This document shows positions 18,391 through 27,219 of a DNA stretch of 64,000 bases, piece after piece (positions within the stretch are counted from its first letter, which is position 1; the number at the start of each line of letters is the position of its first letter). Position numbers and translations under genes: made by a program. The notes under the pieces are model-generated. The model was not told where the DNA came from and did not search any database. It was given only the letters and a program-made list of their open reading frames with translations. Source of the DNA: an uncultured Burkholderiales bacterium (GTDB lineage: Bacteria > Pseudomonadota > Gammaproteobacteria > Burkholderiales > Burkholderiaceae_C). Location: assembly GCA_903871545.1 (NCBI GenBank), contig CAIQHG010000021.1:21129-85128 (forward strand), in the 5' to 3' direction.

Positions 18391-19668
18391 ATGAAACACG
18401 TACCGGCTCCAGAAGAGTTAATTGACTCCACATTTGCGGCTTGGCGACTTTTGACGACGCTTTGCTTGGTTACTCTAGGAAGTAGCTGCATGTACGTGGT
18501 CGCAGTCGTACTGGCCCCTGTACAAGCTGAGTTTGGTATTGGACGGGCAAATGCCGCACTACCCTACACCCTCATGATGATTTGCTTAGGCTTTGGGGGA
18601 ATATGGACAGGTAAGTTAGCAGATAAGTACGGCATTTCTCCAGTCCTTTGGATTGGGTCCATCGCAGTTGCATCTGGATTTGTTGTTGCAGGCTTGGCGC
18701 CTAATATTTGGGTATTCGGATTAGCGCACGGACTCTTACTCGGCCTAATAGGGAGCTCCTCTACATTTGCGCCCCTAATGGCTGATACCTCCCTATGGTG
18801 GAGGAAAAGAAGAGGCATCGCTGTGGCTATTTGTGCAAGCGGGAACTACGTGGCCGGGGCCGTTTGGCCCCCCATTGCTCAGTGGGGGATTGAGACAATT
18901 GGGTGGCGACACACTTACATAGCAATGGGTTTGTTTTGTGGTGTGTGTATGGCCCTGCTTTCGTTTGCAATGCGACAACGTCCCCCTTTAGTGAACACAA
19001 CTCAAGGGACACCGTCCTTTAAATCCACTGGATTTGCCTCAACCCACCCCTTTGGCCTAAAACTAGGACAAGCACAAGTGTTGCTATGCATTGCCGGGGT
19101 GGCCTGTTGTGTGGCCATGTCAATGCCCCAAGTACACATCGTCGCCTACTGCGGAGACCTTGGCTACGGAGCAGCCAGGGGTGCTGAGATGCTGTCCTTG
19201 ATGCTCACCTGCGGTATCGTAAGCAGGTTGGTGTCGGGTTTAATTTGCGACCGAATTGGCGGTATTCCAACCTTGCTCTTGGGCTCTGCATTACAGGGTA
19301 TCGCCTTGCTGCTGTTTCTGCCCTTTAACGGTTTGGTCCCCTTGTACATCATTTCGGGCTTATTTGGCTTGTTTCAAGGCGGAATAGTCCCCTCATACGC
19401 CATCATAGTTCGCGAGTATTTCCCGGCCAAAGAGGCAGGCGAGAGAGTTGGTTCTGTGATTATGGCCACTTTGGTGGGTATGGCCCTTGGGGGTTGGATG
19501 TCTGGAAAAATTTTCGATATGACAGGATCTTACCAAGCAGCCTTTTTGAACGGCTTGGCCTGGAACTTACTCAACCTGTCTATAAGCGGATGGCTGTTTT
19601 GGCGGATCCGCAACCTAAGGGCCCAGCATTCAAAAGCGGATCCTAGCAATCAGATGGCGCGTCCTTAA
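18391..19668 (+). CDS. Major facilitator superfamily transporter (oxalate/monocarboxylate-like)
   Basis: 425-residue MFS carrier with about twelve membrane segments. The loop 2-3 motif GKLADKYGISPVL and the mirrored loop 8-9 motif SGLICDRIGGIPTLL are clear. The first half (QAEFGIGRANAALPYTLMMI, then SSTFAPLMADTSLWWRKRRG) matches the oxalate/formate antiporter and monocarboxylate-transporter branch common in organic-acid users. The substrate is probably a small carboxylate (inference). Its stop overlaps the convergent dioxygenase gene by four bases. No clear Shine-Dalgarno is visible. Its promoter should lie in the 280-base spacer before it. Confidence 0.9.
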   Translation: MKHVPAPEELIDSTFAAWRLLTTLCLVTLGSSCMYVVAVVLAPVQAEFGIGRANAALPYTLMMICLGFGGIWTGKLADKYGISPVLWIGSIAVASGFVVAGLAPNIWVFGLAHGLLLGLIGSSSTFAPLMADTSLWWRKRRGIAVAICASGNYVAGAVWPPIAQWGIETIGWRHTYIAMGLFCGVCMALLSFAMRQRPPLVNTTQGTPSFKSTGFASTHPFGLKLGQAQVLLCIAGVACCVAMSMPQVHIVAYCGDLGYGAARGAEMLSLMLTCGIVSRLVSGLICDRIGGIPTLLLGSALQGIALLLFLPFNGLVPLYIISGLFGLFQGGIVPSYAIIVREYFPAKEAGERVGSVIMATLVGMALGGWMSGKIFDMTGSYQAAFLNGLAWNLLNLSISGWLFWRIRNLRAQHSKADPSNQMARP

Positions 19669-20552
19669 ACAGGCACTTCACCGATAACCGTGCAACGACG
19701 AATCACTCGACTTTGTGTGTGAGGATCATAGGGGGTCGCTTTATGAAGCAGACAACGGTTATCCCAGACAAGGAGTTGGCGCAGTTGCCAGTCGTGTTCA
19801 TAGGTTAAATCAGAATGGATTGCCAGTTTATTGAGCTCTTCAATCAATTCACGGCCTTGTGCGTAGGGCATGCCCAAGATGTGCTCTGCATGGTCTCCTA
19901 AATACAAACACTTTCGACCCGTCTCAGGGTGCGTTCGAACGACTGGGTGATCAACCGGGGGGACTGCATTGCGCTGGGCCTGGGTCATCGGTTCTTCGCC
20001 GTGCCTCCTGGTGCGAGAGAAATCAAGGCTGTGCACTGCCCGCAGGCCTGCAATGCGCTCTTTCCACTGGGCACTGAGTCGTTCATACGCACCGTACATA
20101 TCGCAAAAATGTGTTTGCCCACCCTGTCCGGGCTCAGGCATCACTTCCCCGTAGATGACTGTTGCGTGTCCTGTGACTCGTTGCCACGAACTGTCGGTAT
20201 GCCACTCGAGTGTACCTTTGTCGGGGTGTTTACCGTTGGGTTTGCCCTCTGGGGTGAGGTTAGAGAGTCGGTACAACTCGGGGTAACCGTCCGCATGGTA
20301 TTGGTTCATGACGTGTATTTGCACTTCACCGAAACACTGCGCTAATTTCACCTGCTGATGGGGCGGTACCTCTTGGGGGGGGAATAAAAGAATTTGATAC
20401 TGCAAGAACGCTTGGTGAATTCCAGCGAGAACCTCGGGTGACATGTCCTTGGATAGATCGACGCCGCTGATCTCTGCGCCAAAAGCAGCAGTAAGCGGTC
20501 GTACTGCAAAAGGCCAATTTAATGCTGAGGACGTAAACTTTGAATCACCCAT
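19665..20552 (-). CDS. TauD/TfdA-family Fe(II)/2-oxoglutarate dioxygenase
   Basis: 295-residue member of the taurine/2,4-D dioxygenase family. The iron triad is visible as His118 and Asp120 in LEWHTDSSW and His270 in DNRCLLHKATPYD; arginines at 282 and 285/286 lie where the 2-oxoglutarate and anionic substrate are held in relatives. The N-terminal VRPLTAAFGAEISGVDLS is also typical. The enzyme hydroxylates an anionic substrate such as a sulfonate or aryloxyacetate. Its ATG has AAGGAG upstream and lies 21 bases after the TRAP large-subunit stop, so it is the last gene of the TRAP operon. It probably acts on the imported acid. Confidence 0.9.
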   Translation of the reverse strand: MGDSKFTSSALNWPFAVRPLTAAFGAEISGVDLSKDMSPEVLAGIHQAFLQYQILLFPPQEVPPHQQVKLAQCFGEVQIHVMNQYHADGYPELYRLSNLTPEGKPNGKHPDKGTLEWHTDSSWQRVTGHATVIYGEVMPEPGQGGQTHFCDMYGAYERLSAQWKERIAGLRAVHSLDFSRTRRHGEEPMTQAQRNAVPPVDHPVVRTHPETGRKCLYLGDHAEHILGMPYAQGRELIEELNKLAIHSDLTYEHDWQLRQLLVWDNRCLLHKATPYDPHTQSRVIRRCTVIGEVPV

Positions 20553-20573
20553 GGTTTTCTCCTTGTTTGAAGT

Positions 20574-21914
20574 CTAAGGGGGACATAAATAACCAGGACC
20601 GCTGGGATTTTTAAAGCATCCTACTGATTCAGGTATCACGTGTTTAGGTAGCCACAGAACTACTTTAGGAAAGACGATCGTGAATGTGATGGTGCCTAGA
20701 AAGACCAGATAGATGGGAAGTGCGGCCCTAAGAGCTTGTGAGAATTTCACCCCAATAAACTTAGAGGCCATGAGCAAAACAAGTCCGTAGGGAGGCGTAA
20801 TGAGTCCGAACGCAAGCGTTGCAATCAAAACCACGCCCATATGAACTGGGTTAATTCCCCCCGCCGCGGTCAAAGCATTAACCAAGGGCATAAAGATGAT
20901 GATAGTTGGCACAGGCTCTATAAAGTCCCCTACAACTGTGAAGAGTAAGACCATCATCAGCATGATTAAAATAGGATCATTGCCAGCAATACTAGTGATC
21001 CAAGCTGCAATCGCCATTGCGCCTCGCAAATAAGCTAGCATCCAGCCAAATACGTTTGCAGCGCCTATGGTGATAAGTGGCAACGAGAATATTAAACCCG
21101 CCAAACAAAAATCATAAGGCAGTAGTTTCACGTGAGCAGGATTTAAAGTCGGAATCACCACAAACAAAATCCAAACCACCGCAACCACCCCGGCCTCTGT
21201 GGGCGTGAACCATCCCGTCAAGATTCCCCCAAGCAAAATGAACGGAATCATTAAGGGAAGTGACGCCCCTTTGAATGCACCCGCGACCTCTCTCATTGCT
21301 GCGCGCGGGCGCGGCAAACCAGTTGGCCCAAAGAAATAGCAATAAAGCATCAACCCAATACCAATCATAAAGCCAGGAATCACACCTGCCATGAATAAGC
21401 CAGCGATGGATACATTACCTACAGCCCCGTACACGACGGCCGTAATGCTAGGAGGCACAAGGGCTGCAATAGTTGAGGCTGCAGCAATAATTGCTGCAGT
21501 GAATGCGGGGTCGTAGCCTTCCTTTTTCATCGGACCACCCAAGGCCCTACTAATCACTGCAACATCGGCAGAGGTGGAGCCAGACATTTCTGAGAAGAAC
21601 ATGCTAAAGACGGTGACCACCTGCGCCAAGCCGCCCCTTATATGCCCAACCAAAGCCAATGAGAGGTTGGTTATGCGTCCCACCACATTGGCTGAGCCCA
21701 TCAGCTCACCCACAAGCAGAAAAAATGGAATTGCGAGCAATGCTTCAGAATCTACGCCGTCAAACATTTTTTGAATTAAAGCGGGGTACGTCACATCTGT
21801 GAACAAAGCGCCCACAAAAACACCTGCCAAAAGGGAGAAGGCAACGGGTACACCTAAATACGCGAAAATGAGGAACAAAAAGGTCATCAACCCCAGAATT
21901 AAAGCGCTGCTCAT
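20574..21914 (-). CDS. TRAP transporter large membrane subunit (DctM family)
   Basis: 446-residue polytopic membrane protein of the DctM/SiaM family, normally 420-450 residues with 11-12 membrane segments. Family blocks include FFSEMSGSTSADVAVISRALGG (first part), AALVPPSITAVVYG, GWFTPTEAGVVA and FGLITPPYGLVLL. It forms the sodium-driven transport domain with the small subunit. It starts in an ATGA overlap with the small-subunit gene. The C-terminal tail after the last helix (KNPSGPGYLCPP) looks non-conserved. The imported substrate is probably a carboxylate or sulfonate used by the dioxygenase encoded next (inference). Confidence 0.93.
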   Translation of the reverse strand: MSSALILGLMTFLFLIFAYLGVPVAFSLLAGVFVGALFTDVTYPALIQKMFDGVDSEALLAIPFFLLVGELMGSANVVGRITNLSLALVGHIRGGLAQVVTVFSMFFSEMSGSTSADVAVISRALGGPMKKEGYDPAFTAAIIAAASTIAALVPPSITAVVYGAVGNVSIAGLFMAGVIPGFMIGIGLMLYCYFFGPTGLPRPRAAMREVAGAFKGASLPLMIPFILLGGILTGWFTPTEAGVVAVVWILFVVIPTLNPAHVKLLPYDFCLAGLIFSLPLITIGAANVFGWMLAYLRGAMAIAAWITSIAGNDPILIMLMMVLLFTVVGDFIEPVPTIIIFMPLVNALTAAGGINPVHMGVVLIATLAFGLITPPYGLVLLMASKFIGVKFSQALRAALPIYLVFLGTITFTIVFPKVVLWLPKHVIPESVGCFKNPSGPGYLCPP

Positions 21915-22498
21915 GTCAGTATCTTGTTAGAGTTGGCCAAAGTATCCGTATTTGTCGTCAAGTCCAAATCCACCAACTCTTGGGGATGATCGAACCCATT
22001 GACCCAACCATTCACCAATTGTTCAAACGAAAACAGGCCAATAAAGAATCCAGAAATGGGTATGACACCATACAAACTAGCAATAGGGGTCATTGAGGGC
22101 ATTCTGAAGCTATCAAAACCCCTGAGGAAATTGAAGTAGCCGAAATACACCAGACAAAAAGAAACGCTTATAACAACGATCCTGATCACCACCTCAGCTA
22201 GGAGGCGAGGCGTTCCGTGCAAAGAATCAGTTACAGCGGTTAATACCAAGTGGTCGTTTCTACGGGTCGCGACAGCGGCGCCGATGAATATCGCGTAGAT
22301 GAATAACGTTTGTGTCACCTCTTGTAACCAAAGCCAGGGATGCCCTAAGGTTCGGGTCACGATATCGAACACAACTGTTGCAGAAAATCCAAATAACAAA
22401 ATACCGCAAAGAATCATGAGCACAAGTTCAATTGAATCGAACGCGCGCCATTTTAAATGGCGATGGCTTTCTAAGACGAGTTTAGCTCGCACTGACAT
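21911..22498 (-). CDS. TRAP transporter small membrane subunit (DctQ family)
   Basis: 195-residue protein with four predicted membrane helices. The DctQ pattern is present: LFGFSATVVFDIVTRTLGHPWLWLQEVT, quoted here only by its core FDIVTRTLGHPWLWLQE, then FIYAIFIGAAVATRRNDHLVL. It helps hold the large subunit and the binding protein. It follows the binding-protein gene with a 62-base gap containing a strong intrinsic-terminator hairpin, and overlaps the large-subunit gene by four bases. Confidence 0.9.
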   Translation of the reverse strand: MSVRAKLVLESHRHLKWRAFDSIELVLMILCGILLFGFSATVVFDIVTRTLGHPWLWLQEVTQTLFIYAIFIGAAVATRRNDHLVLTAVTDSLHGTPRLLAEVVIRIVVISVSFCLVYFGYFNFLRGFDSFRMPSMTPIASLYGVIPISGFFIGLFSFEQLVNGWVNGFDHPQELVDLDLTTNTDTLANSNKILT

Positions 22499-22519
22499 GT
22501 ATCACTCCAAGACATTAAA

Positions 22520-22544
22520 AAAGGGCCCAAAGACTCGGCCCTTT
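22520..22544 (-). terminator. Intrinsic terminator/attenuator between dctP-like and dctQ-like genes
   Basis: On the minus strand the transcript contains AAAGGGCC, a 9-base loop and GGCCCTTT, a perfect 8-bp stem running directly into six T residues. It lies between the binding-protein stop (22561) and the small-subunit start (22498). In such transporters partial termination here would leave more binding protein than membrane subunits. The structure is directly visible; the attenuating effect is inference. Confidence 0.85.
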
Positions 22545-22560
22545 GCACAAAAAAAATAAA

Positions 22561-23559
22561 TTACTTTATCGCCCCAATGAGGTCTTTGATTTTGACCGCG
22601 TGTGGCCCAAGATCCTTGGCTAATTTATCAAGGTAGGGGGCAGCAACTTTAATAAAACTTGCTTTATCAACGTCGTTTACAACCTTCACCCCAATTGCTT
22701 TGAGCTTGGTCTCTGACTCGTGCTCAAGCTCGAAGGCTTTCCCGGGCTGAGTTCTCCCGACTTCCTCGGCCGCTATAGTGACCCATTTCTTTTCATCTTC
22801 GCTAAGGCTTTTCCAAAGCTTATCGCTGATCCAAAGGAAACTGTTATTGGCTTCATGCTCAGTCATTGAGAGAACGGGTGCAACTTCGTAGTGTTTATTT
22901 AGCAAATAAACGTTGACCCCGTTTTCAGCTAAATCTATGACGCCAGTCTGAAGAGATGTGTAAACACTTCCAAAAGGCATATGAACTGTTTGGGCCCCGT
23001 AGGCTGGAAACATCGTATCTTCAGTCGCAGTGGCTTGGACCCGGACTTTGAGACCTTTCATGTCCTCGACTTTTTTGATTTCCTTTTTGCTATACATGTT
23101 ACGCAGACCAAGCGTCATAAGCGAGAGCACGTGAGCACCTTGCACAGTTTGTTCGATCATCTCCTTAGCAGCCTGAGTTACCTTGGGGTCCGCTAAAGCC
23201 TTCTTCATGTGGTCCTCAGAGCGAAATAGAAAATGCAGAGACATAACTCCTGCCTGCGGAGAGAGTGTGGAGGCGTTTGCAGAGGAGCTGATACAAAACT
23301 CGATATCCCCCGATTTAACCAACTGTAAGAGCTGGGGTTCTTGCCCAAGCTGAGCGCCCGGGTACTGATCGATGAGCATAGTGCCTTTGCTGAGCTCTTT
23401 AAGCCTGTCAGCGAATATATTACCCCCCACGTTATAGCCAGAATTTAGAGGCTGGTCATACGCGAAACGAAAGTGTCTAACAGTTTGACTCCACCCGCTT
23501 GAGCAGCAAAGAGTGATCAGCGCACAAACTGCAAGGCGATTTAGCTTGGGAAATTTCAT
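22561..23559 (-). CDS. TRAP transporter solute-binding protein (DctP family)
   Basis: 332 residues from ATG 23559. I chose this start over the ATG at 23565 and the open frame to 23616 because GGAG lies 9 bases before it and the signal peptide then begins correctly (MKFPKLNRLAVCALITLCCS, cleavage near GWSQT). DctP landmarks are QLGQEPQLLQLVKSGDIEF, the arginine-bearing GLKVRVQAT (ligand carboxylate contact in the family) and TGVIDLAENGVNVY. It captures an organic acid in the periplasm and delivers it to the DctQM subunits encoded next. The Arg in LKVRVQ supports a carboxylate or sulfonate ligand. Confidence 0.92.
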   Translation of the reverse strand: MKFPKLNRLAVCALITLCCSSGWSQTVRHFRFAYDQPLNSGYNVGGNIFADRLKELSKGTMLIDQYPGAQLGQEPQLLQLVKSGDIEFCISSSANASTLSPQAGVMSLHFLFRSEDHMKKALADPKVTQAAKEMIEQTVQGAHVLSLMTLGLRNMYSKKEIKKVEDMKGLKVRVQATATEDTMFPAYGAQTVHMPFGSVYTSLQTGVIDLAENGVNVYLLNKHYEVAPVLSMTEHEANNSFLWISDKLWKSLSEDEKKWVTIAAEEVGRTQPGKAFELEHESETKLKAIGVKVVNDVDKASFIKVAAPYLDKLAKDLGPHAVKIKDLIGAIK

Positions 23560-24193
23560 CTTCATTCTCTCCAAATTTAATAATTCAACACCAACTAACA
23601 AATCATAGAAAAACAAATTTACCCAAAAGATTCAAAAAAATTAAGGCGTCATCTCTCAACCCAATCAGGGCTTGGGCCAATCACAAACTCATTGATACCA
23701 ATCAACGGGAGATTTTTTAACGCATTAAAAATATCTAGATCAGGTAATCTGTAAAAAAAACTCAAGCTTAAACAGATGGCATAAACTTATGGCATAAACT
23801 TATGGCATAAACTTATGGCATAAATCTAATACCCAAACCTCGCTCAGGTTAATGTTTAACCAATTAATGCTACCCTGGAATATCAAAATTCAAAGTAGGG
23901 ATTTCCTCTTAAGGGCTAACGCGACATCGCTGAAGAGCTCTTTTAGCGTCCAATTTATTTACCCGGCTATGTAGGGTCTTCTTATGAAGGAGGCGTTTAT
24001 AGAACTTTTAGGAAGGTAAGCCCTTCAAAAAAACAAGGAGCCGTGAAGAGCTGTGACTGGAACTACTGAGCAGACCACAGCTCTTAACCTTATTTAGGCA
24101 TCTAGCGTCGTTACTGGGTTGGAATACGCAGGGTTAGTTTTATATTTTTATAATTGTGGGTATAAATAAAAATATTAATGCAGTTATTACTTA
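23560..24193. other. Long spacer upstream of the TRAP operon
   Basis: About 630 bases without a convincing gene. It holds the TRAP operon promoter region, a 13-bp tandem repeat at 23776-23825 and the 3' flank of the acyl-CoA dehydrogenase gene. No promoter boxes were assigned. Confidence 0.4.
23776..23825. repeat. Tandem repeat, unit ATGGCATAAACTT, about 3.8 copies
   Basis: Three exact copies of the 13-base unit ATGGCATAAACTT at 23776-23814 and a fourth partial copy (ATGGCATAAAT) to 23825. It lies about 220 bases upstream of the TRAP binding-protein start. Such repeats vary in copy number by slippage; they could also be reiterated protein-binding sites. No function is shown. Confidence 0.9.
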
Positions 24194-25363
24194 TTAATAG
24201 GATCTGGGCAAATCAAGCACGTGCTCGGATATGTAAGACAAAATTAAATTAGTAGAAATAGGCGCTACTTGGTAAAGCCTTGTTTCTCTAAACTTTCTCT
24301 CAACATCGTACTCAGCAGCAAATCCAAATCCCCCGTGGGTTTGTAAGCACGCGTTGGCCGCTTCCCATGAAGCATCTGCGGCTAAGAGTTTAGCCATATT
24401 GGCCTGCGCCCCGCTGTTAAGCCCTTTGTCAAATACCTCACAGGCATGGTACCTCATCAAGCTTGCCGCTTCAACGTTCACAAAAGCTTTGGCCAAAGGA
24501 AACTGAATGCCTTGATTTTTACCAATGGGTCGATCAAACACTATGCGCTCATTGGCGTATTTGCAGGCTCTCTCTAAAAACCAATATCCGTCCCCCACAC
24601 ATTCTGCTGCAATAAGTATGCGCTCTGCGTTGAGACCGTCCAAAATGTATTTAAGACCCTCACCCTCCAATCCTATTCGGTTCTCAACTGGAATTTCTAA
24701 GTTATCGATAAAAATCTCGTTTGTCTCGTGATTCACCATGTTGCGAATGGGGCGAACCGTTATAGTTTTCCCAATTTCAGGTCGTAGATCCACTAAGAAA
24801 ACGGACAAACCTTGGGATTTTTTCTTGACTTGGTCCAGTGGGGTAGTTCTTGCCAAAAGCAACATGTAATCTGAGTGTTGCAACCTAGAGGTCCAAACTT
24901 TTTGGCCGTTTACGACGTATCGATCCCCTTTTAGGGTTGCAAAGGTCTTAAGCTTAGTTGTATCTGAACCCGTTGTAGGCTCAGTCACTGCCATTGCTTG
25001 CATACGCAGTTCACCATTTGCGATTCGCGGCAAAAGATCTTTTTTCTGTGCCTCTGAGCCGTGTCGCAACACGCATCCCATCACATACATCTGTCCGTGA
25101 CAAGCTCCTGAATTGCCCCCCGCGCGATTGATTTCCTCCATCACAACGCTTGCCTGCGCGAGTGTGAGGTTGGACCCACCGTACTCCTCTGGAATCAATC
25201 CACTGAGCCAACCGGCTTTGGTTAAGGCGGTGACGAAGGCCTCTGGAAATGCTCTTTTCTCATCCAATTCCTGCCAGTAGCGAGAATCGAATTGAGAAAC
25301 CAGAGAACTAACCCCTTCCCTAATTTCTGGATAATCGTGGCGGGGGTTGGGTAAATTGTGCAT
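24194..25363 (-). CDS. Acyl-CoA dehydrogenase, helix-G glutamate type
   Basis: 389-residue FAD acyl-CoA dehydrogenase. FAD/substrate blocks are MAVTEPTTGSDTT (residues 124-136) and GQKVWTSR (153-160). The usual C-terminal catalytic Glu is absent: the matching segment reads RLYQVAPISTNL, with Pro368 in that place. Instead Glu247 in LNAERIL occupies the helix-G position used as the base by isovaleryl-CoA and long-chain enzymes, so activity is probably retained on a branched or bulky acyl-CoA. It is close to the protein at 34928-36118 (both end in LPRSY; about two thirds identical by eye). It is the last gene of the ABC-transporter operon, 147 bases after the SDR. Confidence 0.92.
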   Translation of the reverse strand: MHNLPNPRHDYPEIREGVSSLVSQFDSRYWQELDEKRAFPEAFVTALTKAGWLSGLIPEEYGGSNLTLAQASVVMEEINRAGGNSGACHGQMYVMGCVLRHGSEAQKKDLLPRIANGELRMQAMAVTEPTTGSDTTKLKTFATLKGDRYVVNGQKVWTSRLQHSDYMLLLARTTPLDQVKKKSQGLSVFLVDLRPEIGKTITVRPIRNMVNHETNEIFIDNLEIPVENRIGLEGEGLKYILDGLNAERILIAAECVGDGYWFLERACKYANERIVFDRPIGKNQGIQFPLAKAFVNVEAASLMRYHACEVFDKGLNSGAQANMAKLLAADASWEAANACLQTHGGFGFAAEYDVERKFRETRLYQVAPISTNLILSYISEHVLDLPRSY

Positions 25364-25510
25364 GAGAGTCCTTTAAATAGTAAAGCTTATTTTAAATAAG
25401 CATTTAAATGGGGGGCAAAAAAAGGGATTTAGCAAGGCGAGCCAAAGCAACAAAACGAGGACTCTTTGCCAAAGTTTTCCTCGGCTTTCCTTAGATTTCC
25501 TTAGATTTCC

Positions 25511-26281
25511 TCAAGTAAACATTTGGCCTGCATCCACATTAATCACGCTCCCACTTAAATAACTCGCAAGGGGCGAGCAACAAAAGGCCGTGAGATCCGC
25601 AATCTCTTGGGGCTCAGCCATACGTCCAAAAGCCATCTTTTGCGTCAACTCCATCCACCGCGATGGGTCCCCGAGTTTGGTTTGTGCTTGGTTTTGCAGC
25701 ATGTTTTGCATACGATCACTGCGAGTGGGGGAAGGATTTACTCCAAACACACGCACACCGTGGGACACACTAGCACCACCAACGGCTTGGGTAAAGGCAA
25801 TGAGGGCAGCATTTCCAGTCGAGCCGCATAGATAAGCGTTCCTGGGCGCTGCCCCAGCCATACCAATAATATTTGCAACAACCCCTTTTTTACGGTTCTG
25901 CATATGGGGCAGAACCTCTCTAATGAGATTAATGTACCCAAAGACCTTTAATTCCCATGCTTCGCGCCAGCGCTCCTCATCCAACTCTAAAACGCTCCCC
26001 CCTGGGATAGCACCAGCGTTATTAACTAAAATATCAATGTCCCCGCACTGCGACATAAGCTCTTTAGCACTTCCCTTAGCTGCTAAATCGATCGCAATAA
26101 TTTCACAGTCAACAGACGTTGCATTTTTTATCTCTGCAGCAGCCCCCTCAAGCACACTGCGTGTGCGAGAGACCAAAATTGGCTTAGCCCCCTCTTTAGC
26201 AAAGGAATGTGCTATTGCCAGTCCAATGCCTTTAGATCCGCCGGTGATAATGACGCGCTGACCCTTTAATTTCAAATCCAT
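25511..26281 (-). CDS. Atypical SDR-family protein lacking the standard catalytic Lys
   Basis: 256 residues with a normal nucleotide-binding half: TGGSKGIG (residues 13-20), NNAG (87-90). In the catalytic half the expected Ser position reads IIGMAG, and the YxxxK motif reads Tyr150-LCG-Ser, so both the Ser and the Lys of the triad are missing, although the Tyr remains. The following GNAALIAFT is normal for a known divergent SDR subgroup. It may still bind NAD(P) but use another mechanism, or act on an acyl-CoA without classical chemistry. It lies between the deacetylase-fold gene (26 bases) and the acyl-CoA dehydrogenase. Confidence 0.87.
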   Translation of the reverse strand: MDLKLKGQRVIITGGSKGIGLAIAHSFAKEGAKPILVSRTRSVLEGAAAEIKNATSVDCEIIAIDLAAKGSAKELMSQCGDIDILVNNAGAIPGGSVLELDEERWREAWELKVFGYINLIREVLPHMQNRKKGVVANIIGMAGAAPRNAYLCGSTGNAALIAFTQAVGGASVSHGVRVFGVNPSPTRSDRMQNMLQNQAQTKLGDPSRWMELTQKMAFGRMAEPQEIADLTAFCCSPLASYLSGSVINVDAGQMFT

Positions 26282-26307
26282 TCCAACACCTTTTAAGTTT
26301 CAAAAAA

Positions 26308-27189
26308 TCAATTACTCACCGGCTTAGGTACTTGATCGCAGTACCACTGCGCCAAATCATGCCCCTGAACAAAACACACTTGAGGCGAGGCCATCAAAAG
26401 GTCCAACATCTGCTCAAAAGAGCCAAACCTGTGGGGAACTCCAATCAAATGAGGATGCAACCCAATGGCGAAAACTCGAGGTTGTTTGATAGACTCTTTT
26501 TCAAAAAGTGCCAAAGTATGCCGAGTCCGCTCAAGCATCTCTAAGCTAGAGTGTTTCTCAATGGCATAAATGATAGAGTCATTCACCTCCAAGTTATAGG
26601 GCAGGCTCAGCAAAGGGCCATTACTGGTGTGCATCCAATTTGGGACATCATCAACCACCCAGTCAAAAACATACTCTATCCCCTCTTGTACCAGCGTCTC
26701 AGGCGTATTCATACCCTCCCTCAGCCCAGGTCCTAGCCATCCGCGGGGTCGGATGTGGGTGAACTCTTCAATCATATCTAGCGAGGTTTTAATGACCTCT
26801 GCCTCAGCCCCTGCGTGATTCAAAGACTTTTGGTGCACTCCGTGCCCTATGAACTCCCAACCCACGCGGTGCATGGCTTGGGCGGCCTGCGGGTAAGCCT
26901 CAATCACGCCTGCGTTAATGCTAGTTGAAGCGGTGAGACCACGGTCTTCAATAGCCTCAATGATCCGCGGCAGTCCACAGCGCATACCGTAATCTACCCA
27001 ACTGAAGTTGGGCACGTCAGGTACAGTTTCCCTACCGTGCGGCGGGGTGATGATCGTTCTTGGCATGGGCGCATCAAACTGCCAATGCTCAACGTTCACG
27101 ACTAAATGAACCAGGATTGAGAATCCGTGATGGGGTCTTAAAGGGGGTCCTGAATTAGAGAACTGATAGGGAATTCTTGGGTTAGCCAT
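26308..27189 (-). CDS. Polysaccharide deacetylase/allantoinase (PuuE)-fold hydrolase
   Basis: 293-residue NodB-type carbohydrate-esterase-4 fold protein with no signal peptide. Features are the N-terminal block with PHHGFSILVHLVVNVE, the active-site region FIGHGVHQKSL, the RGWLGPGL loop and the late GLHPHLIGVPHR. This layout is that of the PuuE/cytosolic branch, which includes metal-independent allantoinases and other amide or imide hydrolases, not extracellular chitin deacetylases. An intracellular amide-bond hydrolase acting on the compound imported by the neighbouring ABC system is the best guess. It is 30 bases downstream of the ATPase gene. Confidence 0.85.
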   Translation of the reverse strand: MANPRIPYQFSNSGPPLRPHHGFSILVHLVVNVEHWQFDAPMPRTIITPPHGRETVPDVPNFSWVDYGMRCGLPRIIEAIEDRGLTASTSINAGVIEAYPQAAQAMHRVGWEFIGHGVHQKSLNHAGAEAEVIKTSLDMIEEFTHIRPRGWLGPGLREGMNTPETLVQEGIEYVFDWVVDDVPNWMHTSNGPLLSLPYNLEVNDSIIYAIEKHSSLEMLERTRHTLALFEKESIKQPRVFAIGLHPHLIGVPHRFGSFEQMLDLLMASPQVCFVQGHDLAQWYCDQVPKPVSN

Positions 27190-27219
27190 AATTATTTATG
27201 AGCGGTTTATGAGAAAAGA

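Noticed and set aside
26308..27189. Extracellular chitin or peptidoglycan deacetylase
   Set aside because: No signal peptide or membrane anchor, and motifs and context fit the cytoplasmic PuuE/allantoinase branch better.
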